The notes: generated by a model not told the origin, from the sequence alone. A stretch of 64,000 nt of DNA from Streptomyces sp. PTY087I2 (GCF_001687325.1 NZ_LZRD01000019.1:62001-126000); one strand, 5' to 3'. Shown: positions 42,701 through 51,348, counted from the first letter of the stretch. Numbers and translations are program-made.

Positions 42701-43246
42701 TTGGACACGGAGACAGAGCGCTTTTTGGCTCACCCGCGCTACTGGTTGATGTACGCGCTGCCATGGCCGGAGACGGACCCGGATGCCGATATGGCGGAGG
42801 CGGCCCACGTGATCGCGCCCCCGACCGTCCCGGTCGGACAGCGGGATCGCCTGCCCCCGGATGTGGCCGATCTCCTCGGGTTCGTCGGCGTGTACGCGAG
42901 CGAGCATCCGGACCAGCGCGTGATCTGGTTCACCGACGTCACGCGGTGGCTGGAGTGGGAGAAGGACAGCAGTTGGAGCGCGCTCGGAGTGGACTGGGAG
43001 CGCGCACTCGCACAACTGACGCGTCCCCCCTTCCTCGGGTTGTACATGACGGTCGGCCGCCGGGCGTACCACCATCTGATCAATACGGCCGAGCGCTTCC
43101 GGGTGACGTACACCGACGGGCGCAGCGAGGTGCTGACCGACGAAGAACGCCAAGCGGTGCACGAGGCATTCGAGCACAAGCTGGACGCGGACTGGCCGGC
43201 GTACGTCCGCGACATGGTGGCGAGCGGACACCTCACCGTCGGCTAG
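42701..43246 (+). CDS. Hypothetical protein, function unknown
   Basis: About 181 residues from a TTG at 42701 preceded by AGGGGGGAAG; the frame stays open upstream to 42584 but those residues look like intergenic translation. The protein is acidic and Trp-rich (WPETDPDADM, VIWFTDVTRWLEWEKDSSW, LTRPPFLGLYMTVGRRAYHH). There is no signal peptide or TM helix, and no family I recognise. The C-terminus (TDEERQAVHEAFEHKLDADW) is helical. It appears monocistronic. Confidence 0.6.
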   Translation: MDTETERFLAHPRYWLMYALPWPETDPDADMAEAAHVIAPPTVPVGQRDRLPPDVADLLGFVGVYASEHPDQRVIWFTDVTRWLEWEKDSSWSALGVDWERALAQLTRPPFLGLYMTVGRRAYHHLINTAERFRVTYTDGRSEVLTDEERQAVHEAFEHKLDADWPAYVRDMVASGHLTVG

Positions 43247-43412
43247 GGCTTGTCCGATGAGCCGGACCCTGCCGTCCGCCGTCCCGTGGGAGCGGAGACG
43301 GCCGGGGCGGTCAGGGAGAACACGCGGGGCTGACCGGGCCGCCCGGTGTCGCCGACGGGCAGGAGGCCGCGCAGCGACGCCATCACCGTGACCAGGTCGA
43401 CGACCGTACGGC

Positions 43413-44549
43413 TCACTCGAAGAACTTCAGACTCCACCCCTTGTCGGACGTGGGCCCCGGAACATTGGCTCGCGAGTACGTCGTGTCGCCCCACCAGACG
43501 AACGTGCCCGTGTACCAATGGCGGTTGGCCCAGGAGTACGGGGTTCCCTTCGCCACCGCGTGGTACATCGACGGGAACTTCGGGCCGGCGGGCGGGCTGG
43601 TGGCGATGTCGCCGTGCAGCAGGACGAAGGTGTGGTGCCCGGGCCCGTTCACGTACAGCGTCGGGTCCCAACCCGCCATCATCGTCGACCGGTTGGAGCC
43701 GAACAGGCAGCCGTTGGACTTGTACCAGTCCCATACGTACGTGGGATCACCGCCCTTGCGGAGGCGCAGGTCCGCCAGACAGTACTGCTCGCTCCAACTG
43801 CCGTTGGCGGAGTACACGATGTGCAGCTGCCCGTTCGGGTCCTTGATCGCCTCGGGGCTCTCGTTGATGAACGGATTGCCGACCACCCGCTCCCAGCTCT
43901 CGCGCGGCTGCGAGATGACGTACCGCGCGCCGGTGGGCTGGGTCGGGCTGCTCATCCGGGCGATGTAGAGGTTCTGCTCGACGTTGGTGTCGCCCGCCCA
44001 CCCGGACCAGACGAACCAGCGCTGCCCCTCGAAGGTGAACAGGGTGCCGTCGATGGCCCATTTGTCGTCGGGGAGGGCGAGTTGGGTCTCGGCCCCGTAC
44101 CCGCTGTCCGGCGAGGCTGAGCTGATGACGAACATACGGTGGGCGGCCCCGACACCGGCCGTGAAGTAGATGTAGTACCGCCCGCCGTCCATCACGATCT
44201 CCGGAGCCCAGACCTCCCCGCGCCCCCGGCTGTCGGCCCAGACCTGCCGGGCGGGCGCGGTGGCAAGCCCGTCCGTGGACGACGCCTGCCGTACGACGAT
44301 GCCGCCGCCGGTCGACTGGACGCCGACGTACGTACTGCCCACCCGCAGCACGCTGGGGTCGGCCGCCCGCAGACTGGTCTGCCCCTGCGGAGTCGCCTCG
44401 CGGGCAGGCGGTGCGCCCTGGGCGGTGTCGGGCGGTGACAGGAAGAGCGTCGCGGCGAGGGCACCGACCAGCGCGAGCGCGCCGAGGGCGGACGAGCGGC
44501 GGAAGGGTCTCTTGGACTGGGGCAGGGGCTTGCGCGTGGGGTCGCTCAT
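43413..44549 (-). CDS. Secreted glycoside hydrolase family 43-like (arabinanase/arabinofuranosidase-type) protein
   Basis: A 378-residue secreted protein with a long basic N-terminus and hydrophobic signal segment (SSALGALALVGALAATLFLS). It is followed by a five-bladed propeller typical of GH43/DUF377-like enzymes: SLRAADPSVLRVGSTYV (catalytic-base Asp region), EVWAPEIVMDGGRYYIYFTA (WAPE motif), DKWAIDGTLFTFEGQRWFVW, ESPEAIKDPNGQLHIVYSAN and AGWDPTLYVNGPGHHTFVLL. These match extracellular arabinan-degrading enzymes, though the exact substrate is not defined. ATG 44549 has AGGAG upstream. Confidence 0.85.
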   Translation of the reverse strand: MSDPTRKPLPQSKRPFRRSSALGALALVGALAATLFLSPPDTAQGAPPAREATPQGQTSLRAADPSVLRVGSTYVGVQSTGGGIVVRQASSTDGLATAPARQVWADSRGRGEVWAPEIVMDGGRYYIYFTAGVGAAHRMFVISSASPDSGYGAETQLALPDDKWAIDGTLFTFEGQRWFVWSGWAGDTNVEQNLYIARMSSPTQPTGARYVISQPRESWERVVGNPFINESPEAIKDPNGQLHIVYSANGSWSEQYCLADLRLRKGGDPTYVWDWYKSNGCLFGSNRSTMMAGWDPTLYVNGPGHHTFVLLHGDIATSPPAGPKFPSMYHAVAKGTPYSWANRHWYTGTFVWWGDTTYSRANVPGPTSDKGWSLKFFE

Positions 44550-44580
44550 GAGGCTCGCTCCTGGGGTGGGGGGATTCGAT

Positions 44581-44640
44581 GACGGCGGACGGCGGACGGC
44601 GGACGGCGACGGCGGCGGCGGTGACGATTTACATCGATAG
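44581..44640. promoter_or_regulatory. Tandem GGACGGC repeats and LacI-like half operator upstream of GH43 gene
   Basis: GGACGGC-type units repeat four times at 44581-44610 in the GH43 5' region. They are followed at 44627-44640 by ATTTACATCGATAG, an AT-rich sequence with a central ATCGAT like LacI-family operators that often control secreted glycosidases. The dyad is imperfect, so the operator call is tentative. Confidence 0.3.
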
Positions 44641-44762
44641 AAGAGCGCTCTCGCAGAATCCCGCCGGGGGCGAGACCTGTCAATGACCGGGGTGGGTCCT
44701 GAACTTGCTGCGAGACTTCCGGCATGGACATGGGTCGCGAGTCGCGGTGGGAGAAGGACGCG

Positions 44763-44978
44763 ATGACGGTGGAGATCGTCTTCGCCCTGGTGACTGCTGC
44801 GGTCCTCGCCGCGACGGTCTTCGCCGTCGCGCTGGCGCTCACTCTCGCCTTTGACCTGTCCGGTTCGGCGGCCAAAGGTGTACTGATCGGGGGAGCCCTG
44901 GTGGGAGCGGCGGTCGGAGTATGGCGTCTGGTAGTGGTGCTGTACCGCTTCGACGTGGAGCGTCGTAAAGGCCACTGA
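44763..44978 (+). CDS. Small membrane protein, function unknown
   Basis: 71 residues with two predicted TM helices (VEIVFALVTAAVLAATVFAV and AAKGVLIGGALVGAAVGVWR) and a short basic C-terminus (RFDVERRKGH). ATG 44763 is preceded by GGGAGAAGG; in-frame ATGs at 44724 and 44730 would add a charged leader. The sequence resembles phage-style or SpdC-like small Streptomyces membrane proteins only in general layout. It is 72 bp upstream of the lipoprotein gene and may be cotranscribed. Confidence 0.6.
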   Translation: MTVEIVFALVTAAVLAATVFAVALALTLAFDLSGSAAKGVLIGGALVGAAVGVWRLVVVLYRFDVERRKGH

Positions 44979-45050
44979 CGGGGTGTGCCGACGAGGGGGA
45001 CCGGACGCGCCCTGCCGCCGCCGTCCTTCATGAGAGAACAGGAGTGTGTC

Positions 45051-45527
45051 GTGCAACGTCGACGCCTCATTGCCGTGGCGGCCGCGCTCGTCGTCGCGTG
45101 CGCCTGCTCGCCGCAGAACGACGGCGGCCCGTCCGGAGGTTCGGCTGCCTCGCCCTCCGAGTCGGGCTCCGCCGGCGGCGTACGCCGGGCAGTTGAGGCC
45201 TACGTGCAGGCTCTCAACTCCCGTAGCGTCTCCGGACTGGTCTCGGTCGGAGGTGTGAAGGACGAGGAGTGGTCCCGGCAGGAGGCCGGCCAGATCCTCT
45301 CCGAACGAGGTGGACGCGGCTTCACGGTCAAGGACGTGCAGACCCAGCAGGACATGGGGCCGGATGTCGCCTCGGTCCGCCTCTCGGCCGAGGACAAGTC
45401 GGGAAAGCCGCTGCGTGAAACCTTCACTGCCGTACGGGAGAAGAAGGCCTGGCATCTCGTTGTCTTCACGAACCAGCCTGATGGTCGGGGCAAGGAACCT
45501 TCCTCGACCGATAAGCCGTCTTCCTGA
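45051..45527 (+). CDS. Lipoprotein with DUF4878-like domain
   Basis: 158 residues starting at GTG 45051, 6 nt after GGAG. The N-terminus MQRRRLIAVAAALVVACACS is a lipoprotein signal peptide with lipobox VVAC. A Ser/Gly-rich linker follows, then a small alpha+beta domain (RRAVEAYVQALNSRSVSGLV, DVASVRLSAEDKSGK, KKAWHLVVFTNQPDGRG) like the NTF2-fold DUF4878 proteins. It is probably anchored outside the cytoplasmic membrane. Function unknown. Confidence 0.75.
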   Translation: MQRRRLIAVAAALVVACACSPQNDGGPSGGSAASPSESGSAGGVRRAVEAYVQALNSRSVSGLVSVGGVKDEEWSRQEAGQILSERGGRGFTVKDVQTQQDMGPDVASVRLSAEDKSGKPLRETFTAVREKKAWHLVVFTNQPDGRGKEPSSTDKPSS

Positions 45528-45572
45528 ACGCCTTGTCGTTGCCGCCGTCGGGTGATGCCTGAGCCCGGCTGT

Positions 45573-46106
45573 TCAGAACTGAAGGGCGCGGATCAGGCGT
45601 CGCGCGGTCCTGGCGTCGATCGAGCCCAGGTCCAGGAGGTCGGGGGCGTTCTCCCGTACGGATACGGAGAGGGCCCCGCCGGTGGCCTGCGGGAAGGCCT
45701 GGTCGAGCATGGTCCTGACGGTGGCGGCGTTCGCGGCCGTGCTCGGCTGTTCGGTGGTCTGCGGCACCGCGCCGAGCAGCCGGGCCAGCCGTGCCGCGTC
45801 GTCGATCCGGACGGTGCCGAGGGTGATGCGGCCTTGCTCGACCCGGAGGCCGGGGAGGTCGATCCGGTACCCCTCGCAGATCTCCCGCAGGGCGCGGGCG
45901 GCTTTGAGGGCGCGCTTGGTTCCGGTGCGGATGAGGCGGGCCAACTGCTGTGCGTCGACCGGGTCGAGAGGTGTGATCCGTACGAGGTTCCCCGCCTCGG
46001 TGTCGGCGACCCCTGCACGCAGCCCCGCTTCGCTGAGCGCGGCGCGCAGCTCCGAGGAAGGTGACGGCGGGGCCGACGGGCGTGTGTGCGTGTCGGTGTC
46101 GGTCAT
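45573..46106 (-). CDS. Hypothetical protein of the ATPase/XRE accessory set
   Basis: 177 residues, no TM or signal. It has two short repeated segments: VRITPLDPVDAQQLARLIRT and VRIDDAARLARLLGAVPQ, each reading as strand-helix, so it may be an internal duplication. The C-terminus (GSIDARTARRLIRALQF) is helical and basic. The start (ATG 46106) overlaps the stop of the gene upstream (ATGA), which itself overlaps the ATPase gene. The three are thus one minus-strand operon. I recognise no enzyme motif. Confidence 0.6.
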   Translation of the reverse strand: MTDTDTHTRPSAPPSPSSELRAALSEAGLRAGVADTEAGNLVRITPLDPVDAQQLARLIRTGTKRALKAARALREICEGYRIDLPGLRVEQGRITLGTVRIDDAARLARLLGAVPQTTEQPSTAANAATVRTMLDQAFPQATGGALSVSVRENAPDLLDLGSIDARTARRLIRALQF

Positions 46107-46456
46107 GCGTGGCTCCTGGGTGGCTGGTCGTTCGGTAACAGGGGGAGGGCGGAGACCGGGTACGCCGTCCAGCGCCAGGTTCCGTCGGCGGCGGGCAGCT
46201 CGTAGGCGTAACCCTGTCCGCGACGCAGGCTGCGGATGGCGGCCTCGGCGACGCGGCGATCGCCGAGCCAGGACTTGGCCCGGTGCCGGGCGTCACGGTC
46301 GAGCCCCGGTGTCAGCCGTCGCACGGATGCGCGGAGCCAGGCCAGGGCCTGACCGGGCGCGGTGGTGAGGAGGTCGTCCGGGGGTGGCGCGGTCGGCGCG
46401 CTGTCGGTGTCCGCGTGACACCAATAGGTGCGGGGCAGGGGCCTGTTCGCGTTCAC
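46103..46456 (-). CDS. Hypothetical protein, function unknown
   Basis: 117 residues from GTG 46456, overlapping the ATPase stop at 46453 (GTGA) and the next start at 46106 (ATGA). It has a Pro/Ala-rich N-terminus (TDSAPTAPPPDDLLTTAPG) and a basic helical middle (LDRDARHRAKSWLGDRRVAE). The C-terminus GYAYELPAADGTWRWTAYPV contains aromatic strands. No known family is recognised. Tight coupling to the ATPase suggests a shared role. Confidence 0.55.
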   Translation of the reverse strand: MNANRPLPRTYWCHADTDSAPTAPPPDDLLTTAPGQALAWLRASVRRLTPGLDRDARHRAKSWLGDRRVAEAAIRSLRRGQGYAYELPAADGTWRWTAYPVSALPLLPNDQPPRSHA

Positions 46457-46869
46457 GTGGCGTACGCCGGTGTCGTGGTGCGGATGTCGGCCCAGACGTC
46501 CTTGCCGTCCCGGCGCATCACTGTGCCGCACTGCGCCGCGAGCGCGGCGATCAGGAGGACCCCGCGCCCGCTCTCCTCGCTCCACTCGGGATCGCGCCGC
46601 TCGGGCGGTGCGGTGTCGGAGTCGCTGACCGTGACGCGTACGCCGTCGGGCCTGCGGCGCAGGGTGATGGTGCAGAGCGGTGAGCCGGTGTGCCGCATGA
46701 CGTTGGTGAGTAACTCGTGGGCGCAGAGCGTGGCGGCGTCGCTCAGTTCGCCCAGGTCCCAGAGGTCGAGGTGGGCGCTGACGATGCGCCGCATGATCGC
46801 GAGCGTCTCGGGGCGGGCGACGAGTTCCTGGCGGTAGTCGGGCGGGTCGGGCTCGGTGGTGGGGGCCAT
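46453..46869 (-). CDS. HATPase_c regulatory ATP-binding protein (anti-sigma/RsbW-like)
   Basis: 138 residues. A GHKL ATPase fold is visible: the N-box LCAHELLTNVMRHTG (ExxxN), VRVTVSDSDTAPP (G1-like D-x-D/G) and EESGRGVLLIAALAAQCGTV (G2 GRGL-type). Such free-standing kinase-like proteins are abundant in Streptomyces and pair with XRE/DUF397 modules; they act as anti-sigma or phospho-switch factors. Start ATG 46869 has GGAGG 5-6 nt upstream. It is divergent from the XRE regulator, with 195 bp between. Confidence 0.88.
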   Translation of the reverse strand: MAPTTEPDPPDYRQELVARPETLAIMRRIVSAHLDLWDLGELSDAATLCAHELLTNVMRHTGSPLCTITLRRRPDGVRVTVSDSDTAPPERRDPEWSEESGRGVLLIAALAAQCGTVMRRDGKDVWADIRTTTPAYAT

Positions 46870-47064
46870 GGGTTCCTCCAGAACGACGTGCGTGGTGCAC
46901 CTGCTGCTTCGCATTCCGTGATCGGGCAGGTGCTTTCGGTCACGAGGAGGATGGTGCAGCGTGAAGCATCGCTTAGGCAAATATTCCTACGTGATGTCAT
47001 CCGAGCGGGTGCAAGTTCCTGAAGTGTGTTGTGCCTGGGTGAACTTGGCCGCCAGGATGACGGC

Positions 47065-47919
47065 ATGGCTCAGAGCGACATGCCCACGATGCGGAGCCGC
47101 CGACTCGGCGGCGAACTGCGACAGCTCCGACTGAACGCCGGCCTCAAGGTGCAGGACGCGGCGGAGGCTCTGGAGTGCGGGCAGCCGAAGATCAGCCAGA
47201 TCGAGAACGGCAAGCGGGGGATCCGGCCGCTGGACCTGACGACGTTGCTCAACCTGTACGGGTTGGAGGACGAGCGCCAGCGGGCCAGTCTCAAGCGGCT
47301 GGCGAAGGAGATCCACAAGGTCGACTGGTGGACCGGGCAGGGGCCGTTTCTCCATGACGCCCTGAAGGACTACCTGATGCTGGAGGCGGACTCCCAGGCG
47401 GTCCGCGCGTTCGAGCCGATGGTCATTCCGGGGCTGCTCCAAACCGAGGCGTACATGCGCCGTTTGTACGAGGAGGCGGTACCGGCCGACCAAGTGGAGG
47501 CGCTTGTCGATACCCGCATGAAGCGCAAGGTGTTGCTCGACAACAAGCTCGGCTTCCGGCTCCGAGCCGTGATCGACGCCCCTGCCCTGCACCGCATCGG
47601 CGGTGGACCGGACCTCGTTGCGGGGCAGTTGGCTCATCTGCTGGAAGCGGGCTCGTCGCCGAACGTCACCATTCAGGTGCTGCCGCTGAACTCTGCCCTG
47701 CCGATCGAGCAGTACGTGTCGTTCTCCATCCTCGGGCTGCAAGCCGATCCGCCGGTGGAAGTGGTGTGGTTGGAGCACATCACCGGTGGTACGTTGCTGG
47801 AGCGGAACCCCGATGTGCAGGCGTACGGCAAGGCATGGGACGAACTGACTGCCGCAGCGCTGTCGCCCACCGCATCCCGGCAGTACATTCGCGACCTTAT
47901 CGAGGAAAGCAGATCATGA
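47065..47919 (+). CDS. XRE-family HTH regulator with DUF5753 domain
   Basis: 284 residues. N-terminal HTH: RSRRLGGELRQLRLNAGLKV, then QDAAEALECGQPKISQIENG gives the recognition helix. The DUF5753 domain follows, with the typical FEPMVIPGLLQTEAYMRRLY, IDAPALHRIGGGPDLVAGQL and NVTIQVLPLNSALP segments, ending in the RQYIRDLIEE helix. It is one half of the widespread Streptomyces XRE/DUF397 pair; the ATG of the DUF397 gene overlaps its stop. The start ATG 47065 follows AGGA. Confidence 0.92.
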   Translation: MAQSDMPTMRSRRLGGELRQLRLNAGLKVQDAAEALECGQPKISQIENGKRGIRPLDLTTLLNLYGLEDERQRASLKRLAKEIHKVDWWTGQGPFLHDALKDYLMLEADSQAVRAFEPMVIPGLLQTEAYMRRLYEEAVPADQVEALVDTRMKRKVLLDNKLGFRLRAVIDAPALHRIGGGPDLVAGQLAHLLEAGSSPNVTIQVLPLNSALPIEQYVSFSILGLQADPPVEVVWLEHITGGTLLERNPDVQAYGKAWDELTAAALSPTASRQYIRDLIEESRS

Positions 47920-48137
47920 TCGAGGGATCGGCTCGCGTTCCGAAGACCGAGCTTGAGTGCGCGCGCTGGCACAAGAGCACGTACAGCGGGTCGAACAACA
48001 ACTGCGTCGAGCATGCCTTCCTGGCCTCCGGCCGCCACGCGGTCCGCGACAGCAAGGACCGCACCCTCGGCGCGCACACCTTCGGTCCCGAGCAGTGGCA
48101 GGCCTTCGTCGCCGCCGTTCAGGACGGCTCCCTCTAG
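47916..48137 (+). CDS. DUF397 protein, partner of XRE regulator
   Basis: A 73-residue DUF397 protein with the full signature: ARWHKSTYSGSNNNCVEHAF (W-K-SSYS-x-x-x-N-CVE), AVRDSKDRTLGAHTFGPEQW (VRDSK) and FVAAVQDGSL (W-x-F-x-x-x-V-x-x-G). The pair acts like an XRE regulator with a small modulator, as in BldB and AbaA-type loci. The ATG overlaps the XRE stop (ATGA). Confidence 0.93.
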   Translation: MIEGSARVPKTELECARWHKSTYSGSNNNCVEHAFLASGRHAVRDSKDRTLGAHTFGPEQWQAFVAAVQDGSL

Positions 48138-48162
48138 GGGTCCTGCCGAGGTGGCGGTCCCC

Positions 48163-48909
48163 ATGGATGAGGTCCACGTCGTCGTCGCCCACTCCGAGCG
48201 GGTGACTCTGCGCGTCGGTGACGTGTTCCTGAAGGTGGACGCCGATCAGGCGCGTATCGACGCCGAGGTCCGGGCGATGTCGCTCGCGCCCGTCCCGACC
48301 CCGGAAGTCCTGTGGCGCAAGCCGCCCGTGCTCGCGATCGCCGCGGTCCCGGGGACGACCCTCGGCCGCCTCGGCGGACCGTCGACCGGGTCACCGGCGG
48401 CGTGGGCCGCGGCGGGTGCCGTCATCCGGAAGCTCCACGACGCGCCGCTGCCGCCCAGGTCCGGCCGGGCAGGCCGAGACATCGGCGAGCTGGCTGCGGA
48501 GCTCGACGCCGAGTGCGGGCTGCTCGTGGGGAACGGTCTTCTGCCCGCCGAGCTGGTGACCCGCAATCGCCAGGTCGCCGAGGGCGCGCTCCGGCCGTGG
48601 ACTCCGGCGTTCACGCATGGCGACCTTCAGATCGCGCACATCTTCCTCGAAGGCGACCAGGTCACCGGCATCATCGACTGGTCCGAGGCGGGCCGGGGCG
48701 ATGCCCTGTACGACCTCGCCACCTTCACGCTCGGACACGAGGAACACCTCGACGACGTCCTCGCCGGCTACGGCGGTGACGTCGACCTCGAAGTGATCGG
48801 CGCGTGGTGGGCGTTGCGCAGCCTGCTGGCCGTTCGCTGGCTGATCGAGCACGGCTTCGATCCGTTCGCGCCGGGCTGCGAGGTCGACGTACTGAGGTCC
48901 AGGATGTGA
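48163..48909 (+). CDS. APH/phosphotransferase-family protein
   Basis: 248 residues with the aminoglycoside phosphotransferase/choline kinase fold. The catalytic loop is FTHGDLQIAHIFLEGDQ (HGD; the usual downstream Asn is His). The metal-binding motif is VTGIIDWSEAGRGDALYDLA (IDW-x-x-A-x-x-GD). The N-lobe Lys is in GDVFLKVDADQAR. The substrate is unknown, so it should not be read as a resistance gene. The start at ATG 48163 is preferred; GTG 48151 is in frame. It follows DUF397 by 25 bp and may be cotranscribed. 48910-49119 shows no gene. Confidence 0.8.
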   Translation: MDEVHVVVAHSERVTLRVGDVFLKVDADQARIDAEVRAMSLAPVPTPEVLWRKPPVLAIAAVPGTTLGRLGGPSTGSPAAWAAAGAVIRKLHDAPLPPRSGRAGRDIGELAAELDAECGLLVGNGLLPAELVTRNRQVAEGALRPWTPAFTHGDLQIAHIFLEGDQVTGIIDWSEAGRGDALYDLATFTLGHEEHLDDVLAGYGGDVDLEVIGAWWALRSLLAVRWLIEHGFDPFAPGCEVDVLRSRM

Positions 48910-49119
48910 GGCTGCGCGGGGCCGGCTCGCACGAAGGTGCGTCACGTACACGGACCCATGGCCTGGTTCCTCGGTGCGGCTACCACCGCCCTCACGCCGA
49001 TCCTGCACTGGCGTGCCGTGCCCGCCCGGCACAGTCACACCTTCGGCTCCAGGACACCCTCGCCCGCCTCGCCACCGCCTGAACCCGCAGGGGAGCGACC
49101 ATGATCGCCCGGACAGGGC

Positions 49120-49893
49120 CTAGGCGTCGTCCTCGGCGGTTCGTGTGCACAGGTGGCCGGCGGGGCAGGCGTCGCAGCCCGCGTACTCGACATACCCGGA
49201 AGCCCGTGCGGCCGCGAACAGCTTGCGGGCGTGCCGGGTGCCGTTGACGCCGGCGTGGGTTCCGTAGACCTCCGGGTCAGGCTCGCTGAGCTGGGCCTTG
49301 TGGGCGCGGATGAAGCCCACGGCCGCCGCCACATCGGTGGGCAGTTCGTCCCACATCTCGGTGGGCATGCAGACCTGGCGGGTGGACAGACCCGGTTCGC
49401 CCTGGAAGTGCCAGGTTCCGCCGGGCTCGGTGGGCTTCTTCGCGACGAAGCGGATGAGAGGCACACCGTGTTCCTCGTCGGGGATGACGAGGAAGGCGCC
49501 ATGGGCGTGGAGGGTGTGCAGCGACTCCCGTACGTCCGCTGCGCTCATTCCCGGCCGCTCGGAGGCCACTTTGCCGATCGGCACGAGCGTCGCCTCGGTG
49601 GCGCCGTCCTGTGAGATCACCGGGAGCTGACCGGTGTCGATGATCGTGTCCAGCAGCAAGGCGGCCCTGGGCACGACGTGGTCGTACGAGGGGGCGAGAA
49701 GAGCCAGGCGGCGCATCAGGTCGATGGCCTCCGGACCCAGCCGCGGATCGTCCACCTTCGAGGCGTCCATGCCGCGCTCGACCTGGTACCACTCGTCGTA
49801 GGCGACTCCGGGCGGCTGGAGCTCCTGGAGGGTGTACTGGCGGGGGATGCTGCTCCTGGGGCGCCGCGGCTTGCCAGGCTTCTTCCTGCCCAT
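49120..49893 (-). CDS. Hypothetical protein with C-terminal Cys cluster
   Basis: 257 residues. A very basic N-terminus (MGRKKPGKPRRPRSSIPRQY) is followed by a helical, winged-helix-like middle (MSAADVRESLHTLHAHGAFL, VIPDEEHGVPLIRFVAKKP). The C-terminal tail is GCDACPAGHLCTRTAEDD, with C-x2-C-x5-C that could bind a metal. It may be a DNA-associated protein, but I do not recognise a family. ATG 49893 has AGGGA upstream; an upstream extension to 50019 is unlikely. Confidence 0.6.
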   Translation of the reverse strand: MGRKKPGKPRRPRSSIPRQYTLQELQPPGVAYDEWYQVERGMDASKVDDPRLGPEAIDLMRRLALLAPSYDHVVPRAALLLDTIIDTGQLPVISQDGATEATLVPIGKVASERPGMSAADVRESLHTLHAHGAFLVIPDEEHGVPLIRFVAKKPTEPGGTWHFQGEPGLSTRQVCMPTEMWDELPTDVAAAVGFIRAHKAQLSEPDPEVYGTHAGVNGTRHARKLFAAARASGYVEYAGCDACPAGHLCTRTAEDDA

Positions 49894-50055
49894 GGGTTCC
49901 CTGTCTACGAGTTGAAGTGTTCGTGGTCTCCTAACGAGCAGGCGGCCTGGAGGTACCCCATCGCGTGCGTGGGGCCCAGGATCTGAGTACGGTGCCGGGC
50001 TCTGGTGCGTATCACGCATCCGCCTGCGTCGCGGAACGCCGGTCGGCCGACGAGG

Positions 50056-50895
50056 TCATGCCGCCCCCGCGATCCCGTCCAGCCGCGCCCGCAGCTCCGG
50101 CGTGAGGACCAGGTCCGCCGCCGCCGTGTTCTCCTCCAGGTGGGCGATGCTCGACGTGCCCGGGATCGGGAGCATCACCGGGGAGTGGTCCAGCAGCCAG
50201 GCCAGGCAGACCTGGGTGGGGGTGGCGTTCAGCTCGGCGGCCACCGCTGCCACCTCCGTACGGTCGCCCGCCTTGCCCCAGGCCACCGTGCGCCAGGGCA
50301 GGAACGCGATGTCCGCCGCCTCGCACGCCGCGAGGACCGGCTCGTGTTCGCGGTCGGTGAGGTTGTAGCGGTTCTGGACGCTCGCGATGTCGACGGTCTT
50401 CCGGGCCTCGGCCAGCTCGGCCGCTGTCACCTCGGACAGGCCGATCCGGCCCACCTTGCCCTCCTCGCGCAGGTCCCGCAGGGTGCCGAGCTGGTCGGCG
50501 AGCGGGGTCTCCGGGTCGATGCGGTGGAGCTGGAGCAGCTCCAGGCGGTCGACGCGGAGGCGGCGCAGGGCCTGGTCCACCTCCGCGCGCAGGGACTCCG
50601 GGCGGCCGTTCAGGGCCCACTCGCCCGTCTCGGCGGAGCGGATCACCCCGACCTTCGTCGTGATCAGGAGATCCTTCGGGTACGGGTGGAGCGCCTCGGC
50701 CAGGACCTCCTCGTTGGCCCCGTTCCCGTACATGTGGGCCGTGTCGATCAGCGTGATGCCCAGCTCGACCGCCCGGCGGGCCACCGCGATGGCCGACGGC
50801 CGGTCCTCGGGCTTCTCGGTGGGCAGGTGCATCGCACCGAAGCCCAGCCGGCCCACGGGCAGGTCCCCGCCGATACGGAACGTCGTCGATGGCAT
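50056..50895 (-). CDS. Aldo/keto reductase
   Basis: A 279-residue AKR (TIM barrel, NADPH-dependent carbonyl reductase). Catalytic tetrad: Asp and Tyr in TLIDTAHMYGNGANEEVLAE, Lys in LLITTKVGVIRS, His in LLQLHRIDPETP. NADP-binding segments are LPIPGTSSIAHLEEN and VGRIGLSEVTAAEL. The substrate is not predictable. The ATG at 50895 follows GGGGGAG. It is in the same direction as the VOC-family gene 60 bp upstream, possibly an operon. Confidence 0.92.
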   Translation of the reverse strand: MPSTTFRIGGDLPVGRLGFGAMHLPTEKPEDRPSAIAVARRAVELGITLIDTAHMYGNGANEEVLAEALHPYPKDLLITTKVGVIRSAETGEWALNGRPESLRAEVDQALRRLRVDRLELLQLHRIDPETPLADQLGTLRDLREEGKVGRIGLSEVTAAELAEARKTVDIASVQNRYNLTDREHEPVLAACEAADIAFLPWRTVAWGKAGDRTEVAAVAAELNATPTQVCLAWLLDHSPVMLPIPGTSSIAHLEENTAAADLVLTPELRARLDGIAGAA

Positions 50896-50955
50896 GGTTC
50901 CTGAACTCCCCCTCGTTCGGATGTGCTTGACAATCTAGGGGGAATCCAGGGGGCG

Positions 50956-51348
50956 TCAGGGCGATTCAGGGCCCTGGAGGATCTGGAGGTAGTTGCCCAC
51001 CGGGTCCACGATCGTGGAGAAGAACCAGCCGCCCCCGACCTCCTCGACCGGGCGCACCCACGTGACCCCGAGGGTGTTGAGGTGCCTCTCGGCGGCCCGG
51101 ACGTCGCGCACGGTGATGTTGATCATCTGCCGGCCCGGCTCGACCGCCTTGTCCGCGACGTCGTCCCGCTCGTCGAAGCCGATGATCGCCCCGGGGCCGA
51201 CGATCAGAAGGTGCTCCGCCCAGCGGGCGCCGAGCGGCTCCAGTGCGGCGCGGTACCAGGAGATCAGGGCTTCGCTGTCCGTGCTGCCGAGGATGACCCC
51301 GAGGCCGGTGACGCCCGTGGTGTCGCTGCCGTCGGTGGGTGCTGTCAT
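50956..51348 (-). CDS. VOC-family (glyoxalase/bleomycin-resistance-like) protein
   Basis: 130 residues with two beta-alpha-beta-beta-beta units of the vicinal-oxygen-chelate fold: TGLGVILGSTDSEALISWYR, then QMINITVRDVRAAERHLNTL and a C-terminal VDPVGNYLQILQ with the metal-ligand Glu position replaced by Gln. Members include glyoxalases, dioxygenases and antibiotic-binding proteins; no specific function can be given. The start ATG 51348 lies about 170 bp from a divergent CTGAT-N5-GTCAG operator. Confidence 0.85.
   Translation of the reverse strand: MTAPTDGSDTTGVTGLGVILGSTDSEALISWYRAALEPLGARWAEHLLIVGPGAIIGFDERDDVADKAVEPGRQMINITVRDVRAAERHLNTLGVTWVRPVEEVGGGWFFSTIVDPVGNYLQILQGPESP

Noticed and set aside
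43247..43412. Possible gene remnant between the hypothetical gene and the GH43 gene
   Set aside because: The translation in the open minus frame lacks any recognisable motif, and the region is short.
48163..48909. Reading the phosphotransferase as an aminoglycoside-resistance gene
   Set aside because: The fold is shared by many kinases, the catalytic-loop Asn is His, and there is no resistance context.
48910..49119. Short ORFs after the phosphotransferase gene
   Set aside because: All are Arg/Pro/His-rich shadow translations without ribosome sites.
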